Source of the DNA: Micromonospora antibiotica
GTDB lineage: Bacteria > Actinomycetota > Actinomycetes > Mycobacteriales > Micromonosporaceae
Direction: 5' to 3'
Length of the DNA: 64,000 nt
NCBI RefSeq assembly: GCF_017599305.1
Contig: NZ_JAGFWR010000025.1
Span: forward strand, 26,394 to 90,393
A model generated the notes under the pieces. It was not told where the DNA came from. It was given only the letters and a program-made list of their open reading frames with translations, and made no database searches. Each line of letters starts with the position of its first letter. The stretch's first letter is position 1. This document shows positions 1 through 8,071 of the stretch, piece by piece. The position numbers and the translations under genes were made by a program.

Positions 1-657
1 CTCGTCGAGGTCGAGCACGTCCGCGCCGAGGTCCGCGGCGACGGCCCGCTTGGCCTCGGTACGCGCCACGGCGAGCACCCGGGCGCCGGCCCGGCGGGCG
101 AGTTGGATGGCGGCGATGCTGACCGCGCTCGTGGCGGCCTGCACCAGCACCCACTCCCCGGCGCGGACCTCACCGACGCGGTGCACGGCGTGCCAGCCGA
201 GGCTCCACGCGGTGGGCAGCGCGGCGGCGTCGGCGAGGTCGACGTGGGCGGGCACCCGGTGCACGACGGTGGCGGGGACGGTGACGTACTCGGCGAAGCC
301 GCCGGGGCGGTTGCCACCGACCACGGCCAGTGTCGGGCAGTAGCCCGGTTGGCCGTTCTTGCAGGTGGCGCAGGCTCCGCAGCCGATGGTCGGGTCGATC
401 AGCACCCGGTCGCCGGGGCGTACCGTGGTGACCTGCGGCCCGACGGCGTCGACCTGCCCGGCGACGTCCATGCCGCCGACGTGGGGCAGGGCGAAGCCGG
501 GGAGCAGGGCGGTGCGCCGCTGGAGCAGGTCGAGGCGGTTGAGGGCGGCGGTGTGCACCCGGACGACCACGTCGCCCGCGCCCGGCTCGGGGTCGGGCAG
601 GTGCCGCAGGCTCAGCACCTCGGGCCCCCCGAAACCGGTCTGGACCATCGCCCGCAT
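1..657 (-). CDS. Zinc-type alcohol dehydrogenase / quinone oxidoreductase family protein (3' end cut by window edge)
   Basis: Medium-chain dehydrogenase/reductase; the 219 N-terminal residues are visible and the gene runs off the left edge. The start is the ATG at 657, preceded by a strong GGGGGAGG ribosome site; an earlier ATG lies upstream of that site. A GroES-like domain opens the protein and carries the structural-zinc cysteines C93, C96, C99 and C107. The position that normally holds the catalytic-zinc cysteine reads N-R-L-D near residue 40, so it resembles quinone oxidoreductases that keep only the structural zinc. It would reduce or oxidise a carbonyl/alcohol with NAD(P)H. It belongs to the same block as the aldehyde dehydrogenase, second alcohol dehydrogenase and fused P450. 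Substrate unknown. Confidence 0.85.
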   Translation of the reverse strand, partial: MRAMVQTGFGGPEVLSLRHLPDPEPGAGDVVVRVHTAALNRLDLLQRRTALLPGFALPHVGGMDVAGQVDAVGPQVTTVRPGDRVLIDPTIGCGACATCKNGQPGYCPTLAVVGGNRPGGFAEYVTVPATVVHRVPAHVDLADAAALPTAWSLGWHAVHRVGEVRAGEWVLVQAATSAVSIAAIQLARRAGARVLAVARTEAKRAVAADLGADVLDLDE

Positions 658-726
658 CGCAACCTCCCCCATGGTCTACCAGTCAATATGGCGTCTTGCA
701 TTGTGATTCTCGTTGCTTGGAGACGT

Positions 727-755
727 ACTCTGCCTGCGGCGCGGCGGCGTGTCAA
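727..755 (-). promoter_or_regulatory. Sigma-70-like promoter for the left-edge dehydrogenase
   Basis: On the minus strand TTGACA (750-755) is separated by exactly 17 bases from CAGAGT (727-732), a good actinobacterial housekeeping promoter. Transcription would begin near 720, giving about 60 bases of leader. That leader contains an AACGAGA stretch that loosely resembles the AGCGAGA part of the elements in front of the other catabolic genes. The PucR gene ends at 831, so this promoter separates the two minus-strand genes. Confidence 0.6.
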
Positions 756-830
756 CGGCTTGCCGCAAAAGAGGCGGAACGGTTAACGAAGCAGGTCGTC
801 CAGGCCGTTCACAGGCCACCCACCAGGGGA

Positions 831-2147
831 TCAACCGGCCTCGGACGCGGCCAGCAACTCCCGCGCGGCCAACGCCGTACGCAGCACCGCGACCGTCTGC
901 GGATCGAGCGGGTCGACCCCCAACAGCCGCTTGATCAGACCGACCCGGTAACCCACCGAGTTGCGGTGCAGGTGCAACCGTTCGCTGACCGCCTGCCGAC
1001 TGCCCCCGGTCGCCAACCAGCAGTCCAGGGTGCGCAGCAGGTCGTCGCGGTGCGCGATCGGTCCCAGGTGCCGGTGCACGAACCAGCGCAACCGCTCGTC
1101 CGGCACGGCCAACAGCACCTGCGCCAGCCCCGCCTGCCCGAACGGCAGCTCGACGCGCTCGTCCGGGGCGCGCAGCAGCAGCCGCAGCAGCCGGTCCGCG
1201 TCCCGGAACGAGGCCGCCGTCCGGGCCGGCCCGGTCACCAGCGCACCGGCGACCACCCGCACCTGCCCGGCCCCCACGATCTGGTCCAACCGGACCCGCA
1301 GCCGGGTCACCTCGCGCTCCACGTCACCGTGCAGCAGGGTCCAGGCCCGCCGCCCTTCGGCCAGCACCGGCCGGTCCAGCCAGCTCAGCGCGGACGCCCA
1401 GCGGCGCTGCTGCGCCCCGGTGTAGGCGATCCCGGCGACGGCGTGCGGCTGGTCCAACCGCCAGCCGTGCGCCGCACCCGCCCGCAGCAGCTCGGCCTCC
1501 CCGGGCCGCAGTGGCCCGGCCCCGCCGGCAGGGGACGGCCCGGTCTCACCCGCCTGCGGCAAGCCGGCCCCGCCCGCCCGGAGCAGCCCGGCAACGCCCC
1601 CGGCGGGTCCGGCTGGCGACCCGGTGGGGTCGCCGAGGCCGTCACGCAGGGCCCGCAGCACCGTCGCGGCATCCCGGACGGCAGGCGGCGGCGACTCGTG
1701 CCGGACCGCCTCGATCAACAGTGCGGTGGTCGCGGCCCCCGCCAGCGCCAGTTGCCCGGCCGCGACCGGCTCAGCCAGCAGCAGCGCGCCGAGCCGGCGG
1801 GACCCCGCACCCACCGCCACCGCCCGACCGGTCCACCCGTCGACGCAGCGGACCAGGGTCGGCACCCCCGTTCCGGCCCGGCCGGTGACCAGGGCGCGGC
1901 GCACGTCGTCCGGCGCGGCGGCACAACGGGGGCCGTCCGCGCCGTCGCTGGCGGCGAGCAGCTCCCCCGATTCGGCCACCAGCCGGCAGGCCGCGCCGGT
2001 CCGCTCCGCCACCGCGGCCAGCAGCTCCGGCCAGCCGGCGCCACCGAACGCGAGTTCGGCGAGCCACTGGGCGAACGCGGCCGGCGACGGCGCGGCGGCG
2101 ACGGCCAGCCGTGGGCGGGCCGCCGCCAGCTCACCCGATCGGCTCAC
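831..2147 (-). CDS. PucR/CdaR-family transcriptional regulator
   Basis: A 438-residue regulator. The last 60 residues form the PucR-type helix-turn-helix (about 365-420, with the typical run RLHLHRNSVGYRVGLIKRLL), which decides the assignment. The N-terminal two thirds is alanine/glycine rich, with a probable GAF-like sensor region around residues 45-150 and a low-complexity linker near 195-235. Family members usually activate neighbouring purine, amino-acid or aromatic catabolic genes when a small ligand is bound. The GTG start at 2147 overlaps the stop of the aldehyde dehydrogenase (GTGA), so the two are translationally coupled. It is the best candidate for reading the dyad elements at 3658-3670 and 4813-4825, though this is inference. 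Confidence 0.85.
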   Translation of the reverse strand: MSRSGELAAARPRLAVAAAPSPAAFAQWLAELAFGGAGWPELLAAVAERTGAACRLVAESGELLAASDGADGPRCAAAPDDVRRALVTGRAGTGVPTLVRCVDGWTGRAVAVGAGSRRLGALLLAEPVAAGQLALAGAATTALLIEAVRHESPPPAVRDAATVLRALRDGLGDPTGSPAGPAGGVAGLLRAGGAGLPQAGETGPSPAGGAGPLRPGEAELLRAGAAHGWRLDQPHAVAGIAYTGAQQRRWASALSWLDRPVLAEGRRAWTLLHGDVEREVTRLRVRLDQIVGAGQVRVVAGALVTGPARTAASFRDADRLLRLLLRAPDERVELPFGQAGLAQVLLAVPDERLRWFVHRHLGPIAHRDDLLRTLDCWLATGGSRQAVSERLHLHRNSVGYRVGLIKRLLGVDPLDPQTVAVLRTALAARELLAASEAG

Positions 2148-3613
2148 GCCGACGGTCGGTCGAGCAGCCGGACCGCGACGGCCTTCTCCTGGGTGTACTC
2201 GCGCAGCGCCGCGTAGCCGCCGCCCCGGCTGAAGCCGCTCTCCTTCTGCATGTTGAACGGGAAGCCGATCACCCCGGCGTCGTGGAACTGGTTGACCGCG
2301 ACCTGCCCGGAGCGGACCAGCCCGGCCACCCGCAGCGCCCGGGACACGTCACTGGTCCAGATGCAGGCCAGCAGGCCGAATTCGGTGCCGTTCATCAGCG
2401 CCACCGCCTCGTTGACGCCCCGGAAGCCCTGCACCGCCAGCACCGGGCCGAAGACCTCCTCGCGGACCAGCCGCATGTCCGAGTCGACCTGGTCGAAGAC
2501 GGTGGGGGCGACGTACCAGCCGTCGTCGAACGCGGCGGTGGCCGGCTCGCCGCCGACGACCAGCCGGGCCCCGGCGGCCGGGGCCTCGGCCAGGAAACCC
2601 CGGACCCGCTCGTACTGGGCCTGGCTGACCAGCGGGCCCATGTCCAGGTCCTGGTCCCAGGGGCCGGTCCGGACGGCCTTCATGCCGGCGGCGACCCGCT
2701 CGACCACCTCGGCCCGGATCGACTCCTCGACCAGCAGCCGGGAGCCGGCGTAGCAGTTCTGCCCGGCGTTCTCGGTGATCGAGGCGATGATCGCCGGGAT
2801 CGCCACGTCCAGGTCGGCGTCGGCGAAGACCACGTTCGGGGACTTGCCGCCCAGCTCCAGCTTGACCGGCACCAGGTGCTGCGCGGCGGCCCGCATGACG
2901 GCCCGGCCGGTCACCGTCGAGCCGACGAAGCTGATGTGGTCGATGTCGGGGTGCCCGGTGAGCGCGACCCCGGCCTCGGGGCCGAGCCCGGTGACCACGT
3001 TGAGCACGCCCGGCGGCAGCCCGGCCCGACGGCCCAGCTCGGCCAGCGCGAACGGCGACAGCGGCGCGACCTCGGACGGCTTCAGCACCACCGTGTTGCC
3101 GGCGGCGAGCGCGGGGGCCACGTTGGCGGCGGTGAGCACGGCCGGCACGTTCCACGGGATGATCACCGCGCAGACGCCGTACGGCTCCGGCCGGGTGTAG
3201 CCGAAGTAGTCGGGCGTACGGGTGGGCAGGGTGACGCCGGTGAGCTTGTCCGCGGCCCCGGCGAAGTAGTCGACGATGCCCTGGGTGATGTACATGTTGA
3301 GCCGCCCGCCGGAGCGGGGTTTGCCCACGTCACGCGACTCGTACGCGGCGAGTTCCTCGACGTGCTCGCCGATCAGCGCGGCCCAGCGCGAGAGGATCGC
3401 GCCGCGCTCGCTGGGCGAGGTGGCCGCCCAGCCGGGGGCGGCCCGCCGGGCGGCGGCGACGGCGTGGTCGACGTCGACCGCGCGGGCGCGGGCCACCGAC
3501 TGGATGGTCTCCCGGGTGGCGGGATCGAGCACCGGTAGCTCACCGCCGTCGGCGGCGGCGGTCCAGTCGCCGTCGATGAGCTGGCGGGCGGTGGGAATGT
3601 CCAGGTCAGCCAT
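2144..3613 (-). CDS. NAD(P)+-dependent aldehyde dehydrogenase
   Basis: Full-length ALDH (489 residues; the family is usually 480-500). It oxidises an aldehyde to the carboxylic acid. The ELGGKSPNVVFADAD segment contains the general-base glutamate and ENAGQNCYAGSRL contains the catalytic cysteine; the N-terminal Rossmann region has IPWNVPAVLTAANVAPALAAGNTVVLKP cut into the usual cofactor motifs. The ATG at 3613 is preceded by AAGGA. It is divergent from the alcohol dehydrogenase at 3687 and shares a 73-base control region with it. With that enzyme and the P450 it would take a hydroxylated compound through alcohol and aldehyde to acid. Overall it looks like the betaine-aldehyde/aromatic-aldehyde branch; the substrate cannot be read from sequence. 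Confidence 0.9.
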   Translation of the reverse strand: MADLDIPTARQLIDGDWTAAADGGELPVLDPATRETIQSVARARAVDVDHAVAAARRAAPGWAATSPSERGAILSRWAALIGEHVEELAAYESRDVGKPRSGGRLNMYITQGIVDYFAGAADKLTGVTLPTRTPDYFGYTRPEPYGVCAVIIPWNVPAVLTAANVAPALAAGNTVVLKPSEVAPLSPFALAELGRRAGLPPGVLNVVTGLGPEAGVALTGHPDIDHISFVGSTVTGRAVMRAAAQHLVPVKLELGGKSPNVVFADADLDVAIPAIIASITENAGQNCYAGSRLLVEESIRAEVVERVAAGMKAVRTGPWDQDLDMGPLVSQAQYERVRGFLAEAPAAGARLVVGGEPATAAFDDGWYVAPTVFDQVDSDMRLVREEVFGPVLAVQGFRGVNEAVALMNGTEFGLLACIWTSDVSRALRVAGLVRSGQVAVNQFHDAGVIGFPFNMQKESGFSRGGGYAALREYTQEKAVAVRLLDRPSA

Positions 3614-3657
3614 GTGCGAATCCTTGACCCTCTACGTTTCGCATGTCAAGATGCAAT

Positions 3658-3670
3658 CTCGCTTTGTGAG
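3658..3670. promoter_or_regulatory. Dyad element CTCGCTTTGTGAG in the divergent ALDH/ADH control region
   Basis: CTC-C-N3-G-GAG is an interrupted palindrome in the 73-base space between the divergent starts at 3613 and 3687. The same 13-mer with one central change recurs at 4813-4825 in front of the P450. ACGTTTC occurs 24 bases before it here and 30 bases before it at the second site. It is probably an operator for the neighbouring PucR protein or another local regulator. Confidence 0.45.
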
Positions 3671-3686
3671 TCACTAGGGAGGGCGC

Positions 3687-4769
3687 GTGCGGATCACAGC
3701 GGCGGTGCTGGAGAACGCTGGAGGGCCGTTCACCCTCCAGCAGATCGACCTCGCCGACCCCGGGCCGGACGAGGTGCTGGTCCGGGTGCACAGCGTGGGG
3801 ATCTGCGCCACCGACCTGGAGTTCGCCAACTTCTTCCCCACCCCGGCGGTGCTCGGCCACGAGGGCAGCGGAGTGGTCGAGCAGGTCGGCGCGCGGGTCA
3901 CCGGCGTCTCGCCGGGTGACCACGTCGCGATGAGCTTCACCTCCTGCGGCGACTGCCCGCTGTGCCGGGGCGGAAACCCCGCCTACTGCCGCCAGTTCGA
4001 CGCGGTCAACTTCACCGGCCGGCGACCCGACGGCAGCTCGGCACTCTCCCGCGACGGGCAACCGGTCAACGGCCACTTCCTGGGCCAGTCGTCGTTCGCC
4101 ACCCACGTCGTCGCCCCGGCCCGCGCGGTGGTGCCGATCAGCAAGGAGATCGACCTGGGCGTGGTCGGCCCGTTCGGCTGCGGTTTCGGCACCGGGGCCG
4201 GCGCGGTGCTCAACGTGCTGCGCCCGGAGGTCGGCTCCTCGCTCGTCGTCTTCGGCGCGGGCGCCGTCGGCGTCGCGGCGATCCTGGCCGCCCGGGTGGC
4301 CGGTTGCGCGGTCGTCGCGGCGGTCGACGTCAACGCCGGCAAGCTCGACACGGCCCGACTGCTCGGCGCCACCCACGGGGTGAACTCCACCGACGGCGAC
4401 CCCCGCGAGCTGCTGACCGCGATCGCCCCGCACGGCTTCGACGTCGCGATCGACACCACCGGCCGGGAGGACGTGCTGCGCCTCGCGGTCGAGTCGCTCG
4501 GCCCGCTTGGCCGCTGCGGCGTGGTCGGGATCGGCCCGAGCGAGCAGATGAGCTTCGAGTGGCGCAGCGTGCTCAACGGCCGCAGCATCACCGGCATCAT
4601 CGGCGGCAGCAGCCTCCCGCAGGTGTTCCTGCCCAAGCTGCTGGACCTGCACGCCGCCGGCAACTTCCCGGTGGACCGCCTGATCACCCGGTTCCCCTTC
4701 ACGCAGATCAACGAGGCGGTGGCGGCGCTGCGGTCCGGCGAGGTCGGCAAGGCCGTACTGACCCTCTGA
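3687..4769 (+). CDS. Aryl-alcohol-type zinc-dependent alcohol dehydrogenase
   Basis: Class-III-like medium-chain alcohol dehydrogenase of 360 residues. The catalytic-zinc site begins with GICATD, followed by GHEGSG; the structural zinc loop SCGDCPLCRGGNPAYC has the four spaced cysteines; VVFGAGAVGVAA is the nucleotide-binding loop. Length and the FGCGFGTGAGA segment match benzyl/aryl-alcohol dehydrogenases, which interconvert aromatic alcohols and aldehydes with NAD+. The GTG start at 3687 has a GGGAGG site just upstream. It pairs with the divergent aldehyde dehydrogenase and the downstream P450 fusion. Aryl specificity is a family-level guess. Confidence 0.88.
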   Translation: MRITAAVLENAGGPFTLQQIDLADPGPDEVLVRVHSVGICATDLEFANFFPTPAVLGHEGSGVVEQVGARVTGVSPGDHVAMSFTSCGDCPLCRGGNPAYCRQFDAVNFTGRRPDGSSALSRDGQPVNGHFLGQSSFATHVVAPARAVVPISKEIDLGVVGPFGCGFGTGAGAVLNVLRPEVGSSLVVFGAGAVGVAAILAARVAGCAVVAAVDVNAGKLDTARLLGATHGVNSTDGDPRELLTAIAPHGFDVAIDTTGREDVLRLAVESLGPLGRCGVVGIGPSEQMSFEWRSVLNGRSITGIIGGSSLPQVFLPKLLDLHAAGNFPVDRLITRFPFTQINEAVAALRSGEVGKAVLTL

Positions 4770-4782
4770 CCGGCCGACATCG

Positions 4783-4837
4783 ACGTTTCTGCATCTTATC
4801 GTGAAACGTTGTCTCGCTATGTGAGCGACATTACCCT
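4783..4837 (+). promoter_or_regulatory. P450 promoter with overlapping operator-like repeats
   Basis: TTGTCT (4809-4814), a 17-base spacer and TACCCT (4832-4837) form a plausible promoter for the fused P450. The palindrome CTCGCTATGTGAG (4813-4825) overlaps the -35 box and spacer. Just upstream lies a perfect inverted repeat, ACGTTTC (4783-4789) and GAAACGT (4803-4809). TGCATCTT followed by GAAACGT also occurs, on the opposite strand, in the ALDH/ADH control region. A regulator bound here would touch RNA polymerase directly. Confidence 0.5.
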
Positions 4838-4911
4838 TGGCGTCAGACCCACACCCAGTGGCGCGGCTGGGCAACACCGCGCAGCGTCCCGCACCTGTGG
4901 AGCACGTCCCG

Positions 4912-7173
4912 ATGACCGAACAGCAGCGCACCGCCCCGGCCGCCGCGCAGACCGCGACCGCAGACCGGCCCGTCGCGCCCTTCGACCACCACTCGGCCGA
5001 GTGCAACACCGACCCGGTGGGCTACTACCGGGAGTTCCGGCAGACCTGCCCGGTGGGCCGGACCGACGCGCACGGCGGCTTCGTCTACACCACCCGGTAC
5101 GCCGACGTGGTCCGGATCGCCCGCGACGACGACACCTTCTCCTCCGCCCGCGCCACCGCCGGGGGTGACGGCACCGCCATCGTCATCCCCCGGGGCCCCG
5201 GCCTGGAGCAGTACCCGATCGAGCTGGACCCGCCCGCCGCGACCGGCTACCGCGACCTGATCAACCCGCTGCTCACCCAGGACGCGGTCGCCGAGCTGGC
5301 CCCGATGGTCGCCCGGCACACCACCCGCGTGGTGGACGCCTTCATCGCCGAGGGGTCGGTGGACTTCGTCCGCGACCTGACCAACCCGCTGCCGGCCGCC
5401 GTCACCCTCGACTGGCTGGGCTTCCCCGAATCCGACTGGGCCAAGCTCGCCGGCCCGATCCACGACATCTTCGCCGCGCTGCCCGGCAGCGAACGCGCCG
5501 TACGCGGGGCCGCCGGCCTGGCCTACCTCGACCAGCGCATCCGCGAGCTGATCGTCGAGCGGCGGGCCGTGCCGACCGGCGACGCGGTGAGCTACCTGGC
5601 CGCCCAGCGCCGCCCCGACGGGGAGCTGTTCGCCGCCGACGAGCTGGTCTCGGTCATCGGGCTGCTGATCGCGGGTGGGGTGGACACCACCACCTCGCTG
5701 ACCGGCTCCACCCTGGTGCACCTGAGCCGGCACCCCGACGACCGGCAACGCCTGATCGAGTCCCCCGACCTGCTGCTCACCGCCACCGACGAGTTCCTGC
5801 GGGTGTTCGCCCCGTCCCAGTCGATGGCCCGTACCGTCCGCACCGACACCGAGGTCGGCGGCTGCCCGGTCGCCGCCGGTGAGCGGGTGCTGATCCCCTG
5901 GGTCGCGGCGAACCACGACCCAGTCGTCTTCCCCGAGCCCGAGCAGCTCCGGTTGGACCGCGACGCCGCCCGGCACCTGAGCTTCGGCATCGGCAGCCAC
6001 CGCTGCGCCGGTGCCCACCTGGCCCGGCTGATGTTCCGCGAGATGATCACGCAGGTACTCACCCGGCTGCCCGACTTCCGGGTGGTGGAGGAGGGCCTCG
6101 TCGCCTACCCCACCCGGGGCAACCAGAGCGGTTGGGACGCGATCCCGGCCGTCTTCACCCCGGGTCCCCGCCGCGACGCCGACGCGGCGGGGACCCGGCC
6201 CACCGCCAGCCTGACCGGCGACCGGGAACTGGTCATGGCGGCCACCGCCACCGCCACCGACGAGGTGCTGGAGGTACGCCTGGCCGACCCGACCGGCGCG
6301 GAACTGCCACCCTGGGCGCCGGGTGCGCACCTGGAGGTGCGGCTGCCGTCCGGGCGGGTCCGGCAGTACTCGCTGTGCGGCGACCCGGCCGACACCCGGC
6401 ACTACCGGATCGCCGCCCTGCGCGAGCCCGCCGGCCGGGGCGGTTCGGTGGAGCTGCACACGCTGGCCCGAGCGGGCGTCGCCCTCTCGGTACGCGGCCC
6501 ACGCAACCACTTCCCGCTCGTCGACGCCCCCGCTTACCTCTTCCTCGCCGGGGGCATCGGGATCACCCCGATCCTGGCGATGGCCCGCGAGGCCGACCGC
6601 CGGGGCGTGCCGTTCCACCTGGTGTACGGCGGGCGTACCCGTGCCTCGATGGCCTTCGTCGACGAGGTGACGGCGCTGGCCGGGGACCGGGTGACCCTGC
6701 TGCCACAGGACGAGGCCGGCCTGCCCGACCTACGGGCGCTGCTCGACGCCACCGGGCCGGGCACCGCCGTCTACTGCTGCGGACCGACCGGCATGATCGA
6801 CGCGGTGGAGCGGGTCTGCGCCGAGACGGACCGGTCGGGGCAGTTGCACGTCGAGCGGTTCACCGCCGGGGACGACCTGGAGGTCGCCTTCGACCCGGCG
6901 GCGAACACCGAGTTCGAGGTGCACCTGGCGCGGACCGGGGCGACCCTGCGGGTGCCGAGGGACCGCCGGATGATCGACGTGCTGCGCGAGGTCGTGCCGG
7001 GCCTGACCTACGACTGCGAGAAGGGCTACTGCGGCGCGTGTGAGACCCGGGTGCTCGCCGGTACGCCGGAGCACCGCGACTCGCTGCTCACCGACGAGGA
7101 GCGCGCGGCCGGCCGGAGCATGATGATCTGCGTCGGGCGGTGCCACTCGGAGCGGTTGGTGCTGGACCTGTAG
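4912..7173 (+). CDS. Self-sufficient cytochrome P450 fused to FMN/2Fe-2S reductase (CYP116B/P450RhF type)
   Basis: A 753-residue single-chain monooxygenase. Residues 1-410 are a P450: I-helix AGGVDTTT (about 254-261), ExxR as EFLR (294-297) and the heme loop FGIGSHRCAG (358-367, ligand C365). Residues 440-650 form a phthalate-dioxygenase-reductase-like module with RQYSLCG for FMN, LAGGIGITP for NADH and YCCGP. The C-terminus is a plant-type ferredoxin with C-x4-C-x2-C and a distant C (YDCEKGYCGACE ... MICVG). This order is that of the class VII P450s of Rhodococcus and Cupriavidus, which run on NADPH without partner proteins. I chose the ATG at 4912 over an upstream TTG because the promoter -10 box overlaps that TTG. 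It probably initiates oxidation of a small hydrophobic substrate. Confidence 0.92.
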   Translation: MTEQQRTAPAAAQTATADRPVAPFDHHSAECNTDPVGYYREFRQTCPVGRTDAHGGFVYTTRYADVVRIARDDDTFSSARATAGGDGTAIVIPRGPGLEQYPIELDPPAATGYRDLINPLLTQDAVAELAPMVARHTTRVVDAFIAEGSVDFVRDLTNPLPAAVTLDWLGFPESDWAKLAGPIHDIFAALPGSERAVRGAAGLAYLDQRIRELIVERRAVPTGDAVSYLAAQRRPDGELFAADELVSVIGLLIAGGVDTTTSLTGSTLVHLSRHPDDRQRLIESPDLLLTATDEFLRVFAPSQSMARTVRTDTEVGGCPVAAGERVLIPWVAANHDPVVFPEPEQLRLDRDAARHLSFGIGSHRCAGAHLARLMFREMITQVLTRLPDFRVVEEGLVAYPTRGNQSGWDAIPAVFTPGPRRDADAAGTRPTASLTGDRELVMAATATATDEVLEVRLADPTGAELPPWAPGAHLEVRLPSGRVRQYSLCGDPADTRHYRIAALREPAGRGGSVELHTLARAGVALSVRGPRNHFPLVDAPAYLFLAGGIGITPILAMAREADRRGVPFHLVYGGRTRASMAFVDEVTALAGDRVTLLPQDEAGLPDLRALLDATGPGTAVYCCGPTGMIDAVERVCAETDRSGQLHVERFTAGDDLEVAFDPAANTEFEVHLARTGATLRVPRDRRMIDVLREVVPGLTYDCEKGYCGACETRVLAGTPEHRDSLLTDEERAAGRSMMICVGRCHSERLVLDL

Positions 7174-7178
7174 GTCCT

Positions 7179-7219
7179 GCCTGGACGGCCGGCCCGGTCC
7201 CGGGGTCGGCCGTCCAGGC
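7179..7219 (+). terminator. Stem-loop after the P450 fusion
   Basis: GCCTGGACGGCCG (7179-7191) pairs perfectly with CGGCCGTCCAGGC (7207-7219) around a 15-base loop. It begins six bases after the P450 stop codon. There is no T-run, as is usual in high-GC actinobacteria. It probably ends the alcohol-dehydrogenase/P450 transcript. Confidence 0.6.
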
Positions 7220-7277
7220 GTCCACCTCCGGGCTGGACGGCCCGGCCGCACCAGTGGCGCGGCCGGAGCCTCTGATG

Positions 7278-7330
7278 CGTGCGGCCCGGCCGGGGCCGGC
7301 GGTTCGTGCGGCCCGGTCGGGGCCGGTGGT
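7278..7330. repeat. Two-copy 27-bp direct repeat between P450 and TetR genes
   Basis: Two near-identical 26-base units (7278-7303 and 7305-7330), each beginning CGTGCGGCCCGG, differ at two positions. They sit in the 159-base gap between the P450 terminator and the end of the tetR-like gene. Probably a simple local duplication in G+C-rich spacer DNA; no function evident. Confidence 0.55.
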
Positions 7331-7332
7331 CG

Positions 7333-8013
7333 TCAGGCCGCTTTCGCCAGGGCGTCGAGGATCAGGTCGAGGCCGAAGGTGAACTGGCCGCCGAAGTCGT
7401 AGCCGGGCTGCCGGACGTGCTGGGTGGCGAACTCCACCAGGTGCGGGTAGTCGCCCGCCGCGAAACCCGCCATGATCGCATCGGCGACCTCGGTGGCCGA
7501 GCCGCCGCCGTCGAACGGCAGTGACGCCTCCTGCAACACGAAACCGAAGACGTACGCGTCGATGACCGCGTAGGCGTGGGCCGTCATCGGCAGTGAGAAG
7601 CCCCCGCCCCGCAGCACGCCCAGCATCCTGTCGTGGTGGCGCAGGGTGGCCGGGCCGGGGCTGGTCCGGGTCTCGATCAGGGTCAGCGCCCAGGGGTGCC
7701 GGGCGAGGACCGTCCGGGCCGACAGGCAACGCCGGCGCACCTCGGCCCGCCAGTCGCCGCCCGGCGCGGGCAGGTCGATCTCGGCGAAGACCCCGTCGAC
7801 GAGGGCGTCGAGCAGCTCGTCCTTGTTGCGGATGTAGTGGTAGAGCGACATCGGTTTGGCGTGCAGCGCGGCGGCGAGCGAGCGCATGGTCAGCGCGCCG
7901 AGACCGTCCGCGTCGGCGATGGCGACGGCGGCCCGCAGCACCCGCTCCCGGCTGAGCTGCCGCACCGGTTCGCCCACCTGTCGCTCCCCTGACACCCGGT
8001 TGACCGCCTGCAC
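7333..8013 (-). CDS. TetR-family transcriptional repressor
   Basis: 226-residue regulator. The N-terminal helix-turn-helix spans about 20-65 (RERVLRAAVAIADADGLGA then MRSLAAALHAKPMSLYHYI), typical of TetR, and the C-terminal part resembles the tetracycline-repressor-type ligand domain. The GTG at 8013 was taken because the first twenty residues are followed directly by the DNA-binding domain. The gene is divergent from a membrane-protein gene and a perfect palindrome (8026-8052) lies between them. It very probably represses both genes and is released by an unknown small molecule. Confidence 0.88.
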   Translation of the reverse strand: MQAVNRVSGERQVGEPVRQLSRERVLRAAVAIADADGLGALTMRSLAAALHAKPMSLYHYIRNKDELLDALVDGVFAEIDLPAPGGDWRAEVRRRCLSARTVLARHPWALTLIETRTSPGPATLRHHDRMLGVLRGGGFSLPMTAHAYAVIDAYVFGFVLQEASLPFDGGGSATEVADAIMAGFAAGDYPHLVEFATQHVRQPGYDFGGQFTFGLDLILDALAKAA

Positions 8014-8025
8014 CGCCCACCGTAC

Positions 8026-8052
8026 CGTACTAAGTAAGTCGTACTTAGTACG
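8026..8052. promoter_or_regulatory. Perfect TetR operator palindrome
   Basis: CGTACTAAGTA (8026-8036) and TACTTAGTACG (8042-8052) are exact inverted copies with a 5-base spacer. The element starts 13 bases upstream of the TetR start and ends 20 bases upstream of the divergent membrane-protein start, the classic place for an autoregulatory TetR operator. It is markedly AT-richer than its surroundings. Confidence 0.75.
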
Positions 8053-8071
8053 AAGAGCCCTGGAGGCGACG

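Noticed and set aside
103..786. Plus-strand frame of 227 codons opposite the left-edge dehydrogenase
   Set aside because: Its translation is Arg/Gly/Asp-rich shadow sequence; the minus strand encodes a clear zinc dehydrogenase with a strong ribosome site.
4837..4911. TTG start giving 25 extra residues to the fused P450
   Set aside because: The promoter -10 box (4832-4837) overlaps it and the ATG at 4912 has a GGAG site.
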